From positions 646,001 through 710,000 of the forward strand of contig JACVVK020000142.1 in the NCBI GenBank assembly GCA_018292915.2: a stretch of 64,000 bases of DNA, in the 5' to 3' direction. This DNA is from Batillaria attramentaria (lineage: Eukaryota; Mollusca; Gastropoda; Batillariidae). The position numbers were made by a program, and so were the translations under genes. Of this stretch, positions 12,267-49,018 are shown in pieces. Below the pieces are notes generated by a model. That model did not search any database. It saw only the letters and a program-made list of their open reading frames with translations, and was not told the DNA's origin. Each line of letters begins with the position of its first letter. The stretch's first letter is position 1.

Positions 12267-12606
12267 GGGGAGCCGGTAGAGCGTTGGACTTACAATGCTC
12301 GGGTCATGAGTTCGAATCCTAGCAGGAGCCGAATATTTGTGCTGGGCTTTTTCTCGTTGCCGCGTCTTTGATATCACTCATACGAGGTGGAAAAGGACGT
12401 TAAGGGTGGGTGGGTGTTTGGGGGTTTAACGTCCTTTTCCACCACATAGGGTGATATCAAAGACGGGGCAACGATGAAAAAGCCAGCACAAATATTTGGC
12501 CCCAGCCGGGATCGAACTCACGACCCGAGCATTAGAAGTCCAACGCTCTACCATTCGACCACCCCGGCTCCCCGGAAAAGGACGTTAAACTCCCAAACAC
12601 CCACCT
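12267..12606 (+). mobile_element. S1 SINE (outer), split by another S1
   Basis: Head at 12267 lacks part of the A box. The body runs to 12403 and the 3' end resumes at 12574, continuing to CCCAAACACCCACC. Confidence 0.88.
12404..12573 (-). mobile_element. S1 SINE nested in S1
   Basis: Full-length reverse copy flanked by perfect 15-bp duplications GGAAAAGGACGTTAA at 12389-12403 and 12574-12588, both made of the outer SINE's own sequence. Confidence 0.95.
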
Positions 12607-14018
12607 CACCCTCGTATACCACAAACTCAATAGACTAAAGTTTGTAGCACATTGTTGGGAAAACACGGTTGGAAATCTTCTGTCCGTGGCGTATCCAAGT
12701 TCGTGCAGCAGGGAGCAACACAGCAAAACTGAAACGAAAAAGAACCTGAAAAGGAATACATCTTAGTGTTGAAAAGTTGTTTACGCGCGGGTAGATGAGT
12801 GCTTCAAGCGTTGATTTACAATCTTGCGGTGAAAATTTGTACCAGCCGCCATCAGTAAACAGTACAACCCCCTTACGTTGTCTCGGATTTTCCACACCAA
12901 TAATTACAGTCTTTGCGGACTTGTCGGGCGACACAGAAAACGTACAGCGACTTCATTCGGGATGTTTTTACGGTTGCAGTGTCACGGTAGGATCTTATAG
13001 TTGTCACATCTTTAATTCCAACCCAGGCTGCCACCCAACCGACACACAGTCAAAATGCCCGCCGCCCCACAATGCTCCAGCCTTTGCGAATGTAGGACTC
13101 AGGCTTCTTGTGTCAGATGAATCGGACTAGTCTGTCTGTGGCATCGACCGACTTCATCAGTGAGGGTACCAAGAGTGGGAAAATGGTATACTGCCCTTGC
13201 CTAAGTAGAAGAGTTTTTAGAACTTTTTTCCAAATAAAATATGATCACTCTGTACGGAGACAGGGCCGTTCTCTGTACATTGGCGCTTCCCGAAGAAACT
13301 ATAAAGTTGTCATTGTTTCCAAATCTATAGAGATTTGATGATGATAGTAATGATGATGATGATGATGATCACTTTAATCTTCTTTTTGGAAGTTAACAGA
13401 AGCACTTCAAGCAGAATCCATGACCACAACGGTAGTATTCGTAGGCAGTTTTCAAGAAGAGCAAAAGACGCATTTACTCTGCTGGTAGGAGAATGGGACC
13501 ACCATCCTTTGCTGTCACAGTCACTGTGGCGCAGCTGACACTCGGCCAAGGCTCGGCTTTGAAAAAGACTGCGGAAAAAGGGAGATAGCTGGCGTTTGAC
13601 TTCTAATTAGTTCCCCTGCCTTTGTCCTTCACCCTTGGGGACGTTTGCAATACTTTAAGACGTCTACAATTCTGCTGGTGGTGATACTGGTGGGAAAAGG
13701 CAATTTAGAGAAACTGGGGCTGTACTACTGGCGGGAAAAGGCGATTTAGGGAAACTAAGGTTTGTACTACTGGAGGAAAATAGGCGATTTAGGGAACGTA
13801 GGGTTGTACTGCTCGGTTGAAAATGGCGATTTAGGAAAACTAGGGTCGTGATAATGGCAGAAAAGAGAAGGAGAAGATAAGTCGTAGTGATTGCCCTTCT
13901 TTTGTACTGACGCTGGACAAACTGCAGCAATCAAGAGTTTCTTATTTCTGGAGGGTTCTGACGAATGCAACCCGTTCTCACGAAAGGGTGCATAAGTACA
14001 TTTTGATCAATGTTGAGA
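12607..14018. other. Gene-free stretch
   Basis: Contains only open frames up to about 110 codons with no recognised match, a (GAT)n run at about 13337-13370, and a degenerate repeat at about 13680-13860 built on GGCGATTTAGGGAAACT (four units of about 50-60 bp). Confidence 0.5.
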
Positions 14019-14405
14019 TAATAATAATAATAAGGGCATTAATATAGGCGCTTTATCCCAAATATTTGGCTCAAAGCGCCGCGAGCAAAACACGCACGGT
14101 CACGTGAATCACACGCATTCTATCACACACTGGACATGAACACATTACAATCACATGGTGCCAAGGGCTAGCTCAGCAATTTAAGTTTCGGAAGCTTAGA
14201 ATTACATTTGTTTTTGAATTTTGTGGGCTAAACATTTCCAAAGCAGAGGGGGAGGAAGCCGGAGTACCCGGAGAGAACCCCCGACAGTCGGCCCGAATGA
14301 ACGGTGCCACATTCGAGAAAGAAAAATTCTTCACCCCGAGTGGGACTCGACCCTGGCCTCTCGCATTAGTGACTAAGTCTTAACCACTAGACCACCGACC
14401 GCCCC
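14019..14405 (-). mobile_element. S2 tRNA-derived SINE with (TTA)n tail, full length
   Basis: On the - strand: head GGGGCGGTCGGTGGTCTAGT with A-box-like TGGTCTAGTGGTTAAGAC and B-box-like GGGTCGAGTCCCACT, then CTCCGGGTACTCCGGCTTCC, GATTCACGTGACC and a (TTA)n end. Other copies at 19197, 23850, 28979 (-), 34201 and 62693. Confidence 0.85.
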
Positions 14406-14538
14406 AGATACAGATACAGATACTTACAAGAATGGTGTTTGTACTCCTAAACTTGTGACTAGAGAGGTCAGTTGAATTTGGTAATGGTACTGGTGGTACA
14501 GAGTGACCTCCAGCACTGTTTTTGTGTATTGCGTGAAA

Positions 14539-14708
14539 GGGTGGGTGGGTGTTTGGGGGTTTAACGTCCTTTTCCACCACATAGGGTGATACCAAAGACG
14601 GGGCAACGATGAAAAAGCCAGTACAAATATAGGGCCCCAGCCGGGATCGAACTCACGACCCGAGCATTAGAAGTCCAACGCTCTACCATTCGACCACCCC
14701 GGCTCCCC
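14539..14708 (-). mobile_element. S1 SINE, copy with 15-bp duplication
   Basis: Perfect target-site duplication GTGTATTGCGTGAAA at 14524-14538 and 14709-14723. Confidence 0.95.
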
Positions 14709-14842
14709 GTGTATTGCGTGAAATGACATGAGCGACTGTATGTATCATTACGGGAGAATGGGTCACATTGATACGTCACTGATATTTCGTTTAGTTATCA
14801 GTTTGACGGACTGTTGTAGTACCCGAGATTGTGCTATTTGGT

Positions 14843-15183
14843 GGGTTTTCACTTAGAGAGCGTCTTACCCGTTTGCTGGGTTTTCACACAGACAGCGTCT
14901 TACCCGTTTGCTGGGTTTTCACACAGACAGCGTCTTACCCGTTTGCTGGGTTTTCACCTAGACAGCGTCTTACCCGTTTGCTGGGTTTTCATCTACACAG
15001 CGTCTCACCCGTTTGCTGGGTTTTCACCTACACAGCGTCTTACCCGTTTGCTGGGTTTTCACATAGACAGCGTCTTACCCGTTTGCTGGGTTTTCACCTA
15101 GACAGCGTCTTACCCGTTTGCTGGGTTTTCACCTAGACAGCATCTTACCCGTTTGCTGGGTTTTCACTAGACAGCGTCTTGCT
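14843..15183. repeat. 35-bp minisatellite, about 10 units
   Basis: Unit contains ACAGCGTCTTACCCGTTTGC and TGGGTTTTCACCTAG. The open frames across it are repeat artefacts, since the 35-bp unit shifts frame each copy. Confidence 0.97.
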
Positions 15184-16180
15184 CGTGGTATACAGTGTAC
15201 TCATTATAAAGGTACCTGATTACATATTTGTTCAGTGAGGTTTTTTTTTCTCGTCATTACATTAATAAGTGAGATTAAATTCGCCCACATTGTTCAATTG
15301 AAAGGACCAGGTTCGGGTTACTTGCACACACATGTAATACAATGTACCCACTTGGACACATCTATCAAACTACGGAAACTTTGTTTTTTTTTCGTTTTCA
15401 ACGAACTCACTTGCATCCATGTGCAATGAAAATCGAGATTTACGCCATCATTGTCTTGCTTTAGCACCTCCAGTGTCACAGCTGGTAACGTGCGTTTTCC
15501 ATTGAGTCAGCAGAACGATCCTGTAATCACTTCAAGAACGGTGCACTGGTCAACCTTTACTGTGCATATATGCGGAATCCCTTGCCCCTTGGTATGAGAG
15601 TGTCATTAGGATGATGTCCATCCCGCTAGCATAGGCTGCAGCCGGCCATCCGTGAGATATGCTGTCCGAGGCAGAGCTTTCTGCAGCTTTGGGCGCTTCA
15701 GAATGGTGGCAACCTCAGAACAACATTAGGGATATGAACACTACCCACAAACAGGCCTAGTTCATGTCCACTGAGAAACGGTAGCCTACGTTATGCTTCA
15801 TGCAGAAGAGACCAAATCAGTTCAGTTCAGTCCAAGACGGCATCCGCGCGCTCAGATCAGGACAGACAACCTATTACAAAACACAGCTGCGCCAGAGGCT
15901 ATTAAGGCCCTTGGCGGTAGCAAGGCGCTGACACTTGCTGTTCATTAATTATGGATGTTGTTTTCATGTACTCATCCATCTCATCAATGTACACTGGGGT
16001 AGGCCTGTGAACTGTATACTGGGAGAAGGTCAGTAGTGTTTGTATATATCACGTGCATGACTTATGTGTGATCTGTACCCATCGACGTATAGATCTAGAT
16101 CTATACGTCTGTGTCTGTACCATGTGTCTGGCTTATTACTCGGGCAATTGCGAGTGCTGCTGTCATACCATGTTGTCAAT
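15184..16180. other. Gene-free stretch, nothing recognised
   Basis: Non-repetitive, with no long open frame. A short perfect palindrome around AGATCTAGATCT lies near 16090-16102. Confidence 0.4.
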
Positions 16181-16232
16181 GTTGGTAGATGGCTCTCTCT
16201 CTCTCTCTCTCTCTGGAATTGCAAATGTTTGG

Positions 16233-16235
<3 letters not shown>

Positions 16236-16313
<78 letters not shown>
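16236..16313. repeat. (GT)n microsatellite
   Basis: About 78 bp of GT; a short CT run precedes at about 16194-16214. Confidence 0.97.
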
Positions 16314-16314
<1 letters not shown>

Positions 16315-16439
16315 TACATAAGTGCCATGCTGACTAGGGCGAGGGGGAAGGGGAGGGGAGGCGGGTGTTACAATTATGTCTACACATGTGCATGCATTTT
16401 TCTGTACCCAAGATGTGGGATTTTCTGTTGTACCGTTGT

Positions 16440-16690
16440 TTGATTTCTTTTTGTCTTTTAATTAGTATTATTTTTGCTTTGATTTCTTCTCTTTGCAGTA
16501 TTAGCAACGGCAAATCTGTAAACTGACGAAATTCACCCTGACCAATATTTCACCGTTGAGAAATACAGTTTTGTCAGTGTCACCATCATCACCATCATCA
16601 TCATCATCATCATCATCATTATCATCATCATCTCTCTCTCTGTTACCCCCCCCCCCCCCCCCCCACCGCACACACACGCACGCACGCACA
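16440..16690 (+). mobile_element. Non-LTR 3' tail with (ATC)n end
   Basis: A block with GCAACGGCAAATCTG, GTAAACTGACGAA and ACCGTTGAGAAATACAG, then (ATC)n, CT, C-run and CACG repeats. Related to 120-310. Confidence 0.5.
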
Positions 16691-16816
16691 CTGAAAGGGC
16701 TGGAAGAGGCAGCAAATGAAAGACGAGGTTCTGTTCTAGTATGAACGGCGGATGTAGACCTCTTTACAGATATACGGTACGATGATGATGAGAAAAGCAA
16801 AAGCAAATAGGAGAAC

Positions 16817-16823
16817 ACGCGCG

Positions 16824-16904
<81 letters not shown>
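16817..16904. repeat. (GC)n(CA)n microsatellite
   Basis: Short alternating GC followed by about 74 bp of CA. Confidence 0.97.
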
Positions 16905-16906
<2 letters not shown>

Positions 16907-17446
16907 AAACCGCCAGTGAAACCCATAGTCTGTCAAGACTGACTGATGAGTTTCCCGTGATACGTACGTTTCTTTCTGCTCTAACCATCTTTCTGACTCT
17001 CCTTCGCTTCACCCCCCATGATTGCTGACAAACAGTTTTGGAGTTTGTACAGCGGTGGGAATGAAAGGGAATATTTCTACGGACAAACGGTAAATGGGCC
17101 AAAGTACTCTTCAATCCCTTGGCGCTTAGGCCTGTTTACCAAGTAGCGGATTTTGTTTTCAGCACATTAAACCGAGAATTAGCTCTTTTTTTTTCTCTGA
17201 GAGCTGCTTCAGTGCCTCCCGTGACTGAGAAGAGATTAAGGCTAATGTTGCATCGGAGTGTTTTAAAGTCACCACAAACAGCGAACATGATGTTATTCAG
17301 TGTTTTGGGTATGACATGCGGGTACAACATGCCTTTGCCCTAATTTTTTTTTCCAGAGCGTGGTGTGAACTGTCTTGGATGTTTGTTAAAACAAAAACGC
17401 CTCACTGAAGTGTGTCCTGAGTCTTACCGGCCATTTTTTTTTTCTT

Positions 17447-17532
<86 letters not shown>

Positions 17533-17645
17533 GCACACACATATCCCCCTCTCCCCCCCCCCCCCCACACACACGCACACATATGTGCACACACGCACAC
17601 ACACACACACGCACGCACGCACGCACGCACGCACGCACACACACA
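17447..17645. repeat. (CT)n(CA)n(CACG)n compound microsatellite
   Basis: CT, then about 60 bp of CA, a C run, and a second CA/GCAC tract. Confidence 0.97.
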
Positions 17646-18225
17646 CATCATTACTCCAACACTGTGATAAGTAAGACTACACGAAAATCTCGTGAATGAT
17701 TAGCTCTACGCTCTGTGCTCGCGGAATGGCCAAAGCATGTTCAAACGAAAAAAAAAAAAAAAAACAAACAAAAAAAACCCCACCAAACTCGTTACTTGAA
17801 CCTGTTTCCTTCTAAGCCGCCGTTTGTGTAGACGTCAAGCATATTAATGAGCCGTCATTTTAACACGGTCATGAACCCACTTTGCGACGACGGCAAACAG
17901 AAAGAGAGAGAGGTTCTTGAAATAACATATTGAATTTCTTTTACGTCAGGACAAAAATGAAGAAGCATTAGCAGCAATTTCATAAAAGCCTCGACACCAA
18001 AGGACACAAACAATGCAGCTAATCGCGAGAAAACGTCCAGAGAAGACTGAAACTAAAACAGGAGAACAATTTTATCTAATGACAACAATAAGGACAGATC
18101 TCCTCTCTCATCCAGGAGGCATTATGAAATTATTGCCTGCTACTCTGCGCAATTGTGTGAAACTTAACGTTTTTCCAATGGAAGCCTCTATGTTCGAAAC
18201 GCCGTTGACAACTGTGTCACCTCCT

Positions 18226-18496
18226 CCTGTCCTCCAACACTGTCTTCTTTGCTTCAGCTTTACACCCCATCTAGACAACTTCGTTCTGCTGCTGACACTC
18301 GGAAACTCCGTGTCCCTCATGTCAAGACAAAGACCTTTGGTCAGCGTAGTTATTCATACCAGGGTCCGACTTGTTGGAATGATCTCCCAGTCTCGATCAG
18401 ACATGCAGACACAAAACTATCTTTCAAAACAAATTTGAAAACCCACCTCTTCACAGTCTTCAACCAATAACTGTTGCCACATCTTCATTTTGCTGG

Positions 18497-18570
<74 letters not shown>

Positions 18571-18755
18571 GCCAGGAGCAGCCCGTGTATGATGCTGCAC
18601 ATCATATGTTTTTAGTTAAATGTATGTGTGGAGGCATGTCGTGTGTGTTTCTGGGTGAGTGAGTGTGTGTTCTTTGTAAGGCGCCCTGAGCTCCCGCGAG
18701 AGGGAGGGCGTCCTTTAAGTACCCATTTTATTATTATTTATTATTATTATAAACT
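18226..18755 (+). pseudogene. CR1-type LINE 3' fragment (reverse transcriptase C-terminus)
   Basis: A frame reads YTPSRQLRSAADTRKLRVPH, later PTCWNDLPVSIRHADT and FKTNLKTHLF before a stop at about 18468. This pattern is typical of the last part of non-LTR retrotransposon ORF2. A 70-bp GT tract interrupts the 3' region, which ends AAGGCGCCCTGAGC...(TTA)n. 5' truncated and not functional. Confidence 0.8.
18499..18568. repeat. (GT)n inside LINE tail
   Basis: About 70 bp of GT. Confidence 0.97.
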
Positions 18756-19196
18756 GCCGATTATGAAGCTGTAGGGCTGTTTACCAGATAGAAGGATGTT
18801 TCATTTGGCCATCGCGACTGTTTTTGTGATTTTATGGCTTCTACTATTTGAGAAATACGGCTTTCTTTGAGCTCACGGTCCATTTTTTGATCAGACTGGG
18901 ATTCGAAAAAGGTTGATAAAAATAGCAACCAATCAGCACCTTCTAGCTAATCCTCAGGCCGCAACGAACTTGAATAACGTACGTTGCACGTACATAAGTT
19001 TTTACTTGTTGTGCTCTGTTACAATGTAATGCTATTCGCTGTTTGACGGTCATCCTTCAATGAATTTAAAAAAAAATAAAAAAAGAAGAAGAAATAACGT
19101 CTGCTCAGTGCCCGGTACACTTCTAGACCAACTTTTACGCTGGCCAGAGTCCCCACAATGGTCTCTGATGCTATACTGAATGAACTATAATGAATG

Positions 19197-19477
19197 AGGC
19201 ACCGTTCATTCGGGCCGATCGTCGGGGGTTTCTCTCCGGGTACTCCGGCTTCCTCTCCCTCTGCTTTAGAAATGTTCAGCCCACCAAATTTGAAAAATAA
19301 ATGCAATTTTACATTCAGAAATTTTAATAGCTGAGCTGCCCCTTCGCACCACGTGATTGTAATGTGTTTATGTCCAGTGTGTGAGAGAATGCGTGTGATT
19401 CACGTGAGCGTGCGTGTTGGGTTCAGTTCGCGGCGCTGTGAGCCGATTCATGAAATTGGGTAAAGCGCCTATACAAT

Positions 19478-19512
<35 letters not shown>
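19197..19512 (+). mobile_element. S2 SINE, head-truncated
   Basis: GGCACCGTTCATTCGGGCCG through GATTCACGTGAGCG to a (TTA)n tail. The tRNA-like head is missing. Confidence 0.85.
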
Positions 19513-19599
19513 GATTATGATTATTATTATTATTATACTGTGGCCCAGATGACTGATTCTGAGATAGAGTGAAGCACAAGCTCTTGTCCATTTGTCATG

Positions 19600-20030
19600 T
19601 ATCTCTCTCTGGCACTGGTCCTTCCTACCTTTCTGAACTCCTTCATTGTTACACTCCATCCAGGCAGTTACGTAGCTCCTCTGAGACTAAAGTTCTGTGC
19701 ACCCCCTCAGTAAGAACTAAAACATGGTCAGAGATCCTTTTCCTTTCAGGCTGCAGCTCTTTGGAACCAACTTCCTATATCACTTAGACACACAGAGTCC
19801 AGTGCCAGCTTCAAACGCTGCCTCAAAACCCACCTATTTAAAACTGATTACTGATTTACTCTGCCCTTCCACACCGTGTCAGCCTACTTGTTGTGATATA
19901 TTGTTTAACTTTGAATGTTCCCTGTGAGTCTGTGTATGAAGGTGGTGTATGTTGTTATGATGTACGGCGCTTAGAGCCTGTTTTATTTCATGTATAGGCG
20001 CCTTATAAGTCGTCATTATTATTATTATTC
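19600..20030 (+). pseudogene. Second CR1-type LINE 3' fragment
   Basis: One frame reads GTGPSYLSELLHCYTPSRQL; after a frameshift near 19730 another reads ALWNQLPISLRHTESSASFK and CLKTHLFKTDY before a stop. The 3' end TGTATAGGCGCCTTATAAGT is followed by (ATT)n. It is a dead copy. Confidence 0.82.
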
Positions 20031-20483
20031 TGTTGCACAGGTTCAGCGCATTCGATAAAAAGTTTCCATTCGCTGTTGTATGCCTGTCATACGTATATAA
20101 CATTGTTCCCATTAAGATCGTCAGGTCAGATTCCATGCTAAAGCTCAACAATTAACTTCGGAAAATTGGTAACCTGACATTTTATAAAGGCCAGGGCAAT
20201 TAAGTAACCATTTTTAAAAGCCATTTTCAGATATTAGAGTCCTAAGCGAAAGGATTTCCGGATGTTTAGAGCAATTTGTTCGTGTTTTATGGGTGATGCT
20301 TGCCAACCGTTTGTCTCATAAAAGGCCGATTATATCTTGATACCACAGTTTAAAGTTATATGACGGGAAGCAGATATTTTGTAATTTCTATTATTCGATG
20401 TTTACTGGATATATGAGATATCAAATTTACTGGGTAATTTTAGGCGCTGTGTTGTACTGATGATGTTCGCGTCAACTTCAGTT

Positions 20484-20786
20484 GTGTAAAAGTGAATAGA
20501 AAACTAGGACTAAATCTCACCATTTCCTGTAATTTAGTTTCGTAAAGGGTGAAACTGATAGAAAACTAGTTATAAATCTTACCATTTCCAGTAATTTAGT
20601 TTTGTAAAGGGTGAAACTGATAGAAAACTAGTTATAAATCTTACCATTTCCAGTAATTTAGTTTTGTAAAGGGTGAAATGGACAGAAAACTAGTTCGGAA
20701 TCTTACCATTTCCTGTAATTTAGTTTTGTCGTGAATGAAAGGGACAGGAAACTTGTTCTAAATTTAACCATTTCCTGTAATTTAGA
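20484..20786. repeat. 62-bp minisatellite, about 5 units
   Basis: Unit contains GATAGAAAACTAGTTATAAA and CCATTTCCAGTAATTTAGTT; the two central units are nearly identical, the outer ones diverged. Confidence 0.95.
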
Positions 20787-21084
20787 GTCACGTTTGTATT
20801 CACTGTACGATATCTGATGTGATTACATAGTATTGTGTACCACAAGGGCCCATTATTCCCATGATATATTCATGTCAGGCATGATAGCACTACGTGGAAA
20901 CAGCGCTTTTGTCTTTCACGCATCATCTTCCTGGACCGTGAATCCAGGACCACCCACCCCCTCCCTCCCCTACCCTCCCCTCGCCTACCCCCCCCCCCCC
21001 CTCCCTTTTTTATTTTACTTTTTTTAGAATCCCGTTCCTCATATCCCCATGTGTTAAAAAATCTTCGGCCAAAAAAAAAAAAGT

Positions 21085-21406
21085 CTTCGGCCAGAATCCA
21101 GAAGACTCACCTATATCCATTTCTGTTTAGTAGCCATATGACTCCCGTCTAAATCATATTCAAGACCTGTCTGCTTCAGAACCTAGAAGATAATCAACAC
21201 ACTCTTGTTTCAAGATCCCTTAACCTCGCCTAAACACCCATCATTCGTCTGTTTCAGAACCGAAAAGATTCTGGCATATCCAGCACTTTCTGGGTTAAAA
21301 AATCTAGGGCTTCTGTATCATCAACAACTTTCAAAGAATAAATATTACATCAGTCCCAGAATCCAGACCTCCAGCATGTATTTTAAGTTAAATTCACATG
21401 TTTCAG

Positions 21407-21420
<14 letters not shown>
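21085..21420. repeat. Degenerate array of splice-acceptor-like blocks
   Basis: TTTCAGAAYC-AGAAGAT-like blocks near 21091, 21175, 21253, 21356 and 21401. The last one supplies the exon A acceptor. Confidence 0.55.
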
Positions 21421-45754
<24,334 letters not shown>

Positions 45755-46245
45755 CTTCTGAGTTAAACGTTTTTGTGTATTTTTTTTGACGTTTTGAATG
45801 TCGCTGTAAATGTTTACTGAGAGGAGAATTAAACTGGTTGACTTATTGAGGGATGATTGAAGCCATGTGGACCGAGTATTTGCGCAAACAAAACAGAATG
45901 AAAATGAATTTGAACGGGTAATTGTAACTGTTTTATGTCCGCGGTCCAGCCAATAATTATTGAAGTGTGTGTAAATATTCTGAAAATCCGATCACAAAGG
46001 AGATACGTTTGAAGGGAGGGCACATCAAGCAAACGTTTTGTACGTGTGGCATTTTTGCCATTGTAAAAAGCCAGATAGGAAACAAAATTGTCAAATGAAA
46101 TTCAACGACACTTGCTCCGAGCATCTTGTACCCCTTTTACCATTCCTCCTCATGTAGATAAATATTGTTTTTCTTTCTAATTGTTCAATTTGGCATTTGA
46201 GCAGGTTAGGTGCTTTGTTCAAATAAAATACGCAATATAGCCGGG
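45755..46245 (+). other. Putative Nmdar2 3' UTR
   Basis: AT-rich non-coding sequence after the stop. An AATAAA poly(A) signal is at 46222-46227 and an ATTAAA at 45828-45833. The end is inferred from the signal only; cleavage position is not visible. Confidence 0.5.
46222..46227 (+). promoter_or_regulatory. Candidate polyadenylation signal
   Basis: AATAAA about 470 bp after the stop codon, the first canonical signal downstream of the gene. GT-rich downstream sequence is modest (ATGTGGTTTT at about 46252-46261). Confidence 0.45.
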
Positions 46246-46401
46246 TCATTCGATGTGGTTTTCGAAAAGAAAGAAAGAAAACAAATTTTAAACTTCAAGT
46301 GAACAATACGGTTCTATTTCACTATTTCTAGGAACAGTGAAAGTTTAAGTACATACATAGCGATTTCCGGACAATGTTTCTAGCCTGTTGTAACATATGA
46401 T

Positions 46402-47025
46402 TGTGTTTCGTTTTATGTAATACATCATTCATACGCATCCCTTTGACTTTGTTTTATGGAATACATCATCCATACGAATCCCTTTGACTTTGTTTTATGT
46501 AATACATCATTCATACGCATCCCTTTGACTTTGTTTTATGTAATACATCATTCATACGCATCCCTTTGACTTTGTTTTATGTAATACATCATTCATACGC
46601 ATCCCCTTGACTTTGTTTTATGTAATACATCATTCATACGCATCCCTTTGACTTTGTTTTATGTAATACATCATTCATACGCATCCCCTTGACTTTGTTT
46701 TATGTAATACATCATTCATACGCATCCCCTTGACTTTGTTTTATGTAATACATCATTCATACGCATCCCTTTGACTTTGTTTTATGGAATACATCATCCA
46801 TACGAATCCCTTTGACTTTGTTTTATGTAATACATCATTCATACGCATCCCCTTGACTTTGTTTTATGTAATACATCATTCATACGCATCCCCTTGACTT
46901 TGTTTTATGTAATACATCATTCATACGCATCCCTTTGACTTTGTTTTATGGAATACATCATCCATACGAATCCCTTTGACTTTGTTTTATGTAATACATC
47001 ATTCATACGCATCCCTTTGACTTTG
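46402..47025. repeat. 41-bp minisatellite, about 15 units
   Basis: Unit contains TTTGTTTTATGTAATACATC and ATACGCATCCCTTTGAC. A variant with GGAATACATCATCC occurs at about 46458, 46786 and 46950, spaced by 8 and 4 units, so blocks of units were amplified together. Confidence 0.97.
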
Positions 47026-48764
47026 ACGGGTATACAATGTTTCATCCACGTATTTTTCATTTGCTAAATTCTTCGTTTTGTACTTTTGAACAGATAAATA
47101 ACATTTTTCGTTTCTTCAAAGCGTATATCATTCTGGTTTTGCTTGTAAGCTGCATGTATGGAAATCTTTATAAAATCTTACAGTTCCGTTTACTGTTGCA
47201 GCTGTACCCAGTTCATCATTTTTTGTGTGTGTTAAATCTCGATAGACCAGTCGCCACATTTTAGAAGTCTGCGCATATGTACAAAAAGTATCGATCATTA
47301 CTGATGGCGCTTTCCCTTTCGCATTGATATCTGACGTTGATCTATGCAAAGACATTATAATGAACATCAGTTTGTAGTGTTTACGAAGTTAGTGCTGAAG
47401 TTTTCTTTATTATATATCTCCTAGGAGCCCAACCCCAACAGCCCCTGCCCACTCTATGATAATACTTGTTAAAAGGAAACAGCCACTGCATACCAGTAGC
47501 AGCCACTTCGTGCCACTATTACACAAGGCATGAGCCTTCCCCGCTAGGGCCGAGACGGCTGCAGATTGCACGATTTAGTGGCTTGGTGGCTTCTCCTGAT
47601 GTTAAGATTTCAAGTAAAAACGCGATTATTTCATGGTGTTTGAGAGTTACAGCCAGTCAGAAGATAAATTGTGTACTTCTGCTTATTTTGATTGTGTTTT
47701 GGGTAACTAGAAAGATGTAACAATTTGTCCCATAATTATGCTTTAGGCATCTATTTGTATGTTGTATTTAGAGTTATTTCGATTTTGTAGTGCGGCTAAA
47801 TAATCCGCATACTGTATTTACATAATTAAACACATCACAATACGTATGAACTGGTAAATGGTCGTCAGAGGGTGTCGTGTAGGAAGGCATGAGGGGAAGG
47901 TGGTGGTGGGGGGGGGGGGGGGGGGGAGTGTCAATGAAACGTTGTATTTTTGTTGCTTTTCTTTTTTGAGGCCATGACGTCAATTCATTCACGTTGAAAA
48001 AGTGTGTGTGTTTTCTCTTACAAACCCCATGCTCATCAGCTGCAAAACCAAAGGGCGCCCCACGGACATAAATTTGCATGTTAATGAAACAAATAATGTT
48101 GAATGTTTCACAAAAAAATGCTGATAATTGTTGCTGCTGGTATGTCGTCTTCTTCTCGTCCAGTGTCTTTTGCATTCATATTATTACATTGTCGAAGATG
48201 TACGATAACCAAAACTACGCCAACAGTGAATAATTACGTACGTCGTTTCTCATGTTCATGCAGACTTTGGGATATAAAAGTGTGCAAAGTTATTCTTGTA
48301 CATAGCATTGTGAAGCAATATCATTCACTATACCGTAATGTCCACCACTGTAAAATGTTCCATGGCCATGAAGTCATTGCACCGTGCGCCATGGACTCGC
48401 TGTTCAGACGTTGCTGAGATGATTCATCAATAAACGTATTGTCTTGTTCGCTGGTTTTGACTCTCAGAGAAAGCGTTCTTGAATTAACAGTTTGCGGCTG
48501 GAAAGTAGCGAAGAAAATGTCACTTACAAAGCTCTGGGGCTGTTTGCCTGAGTCAAGTCAAGTCATTTCCCGACCCTCTAGGGGCATTGGGAAAAAAGGA
48601 AACTAACATATGTACATTACAACCACCTGCGGCATAAGTCTAAGATACATGTTAACACTGCGCTCACAAAGGAACAGTACAAGTACTAATACAAATACAC
48701 AGATTTACCAAGTACGGCATTCCTTGCAAACAATATTAACACCACACAAATACTAAGGAAAGGA
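47026..48764. other. Downstream non-coding stretch
   Basis: Contains one copy of an interspersed repeat (47420-47625, see 55885-56085) and a G run near 47911-47928. No gene recognised. Confidence 0.5.
47420..47625 (+). repeat. R8 interspersed repeat, copy 1
   Basis: GGCTGCAGATTGCACGATTT and CCTTCCCCGCTAG blocks; about 200 bp, shared with 55885-56085. Confidence 0.75.
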
Positions 48765-48934
48765 GGGTGGGTGGGTGTTTGGGGGTTTAACGTCCTTTTC
48801 CACCACATAGGGTGATATCAAAGACGGGGCAACGATGAAAAAGCCAGCACAAATATTTAGCCCCAGCGGGGATCGAACTCACGACCCGAGCATTAGAAGT
48901 CCAACGCTCTACCATTCGACCACCCCGGCTGCCC
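48765..48934 (-). mobile_element. S1 SINE
   Basis: Full length. Flanked by CTAAGGAAAGGA at 48753-48764 and 48935-48946. Confidence 0.93.
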
Positions 48935-48971
48935 CTAAGGAAAGGAAAACACTGAAATTACAGAGAAAATT

Positions 48972-49018
<47 letters not shown>

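Noticed and set aside
12267..12606. Functional tRNA genes
   Set aside because: The A- and B-box-like sequences occur at the heads of repeated elements with long 3' bodies and target duplications, and the tRNA cloverleaf is not complete. They are SINEs.
14829..15136. Open frames of 90-101 codons
   Set aside because: They are the 35-bp tandem repeat read in different frames; the unit length is not a multiple of three.
18013..18438. 141-codon open frame as a gene
   Set aside because: Its 3' half overlaps, in another frame, a LINE reverse-transcriptase C-terminus; the frame itself has no recognisable content.
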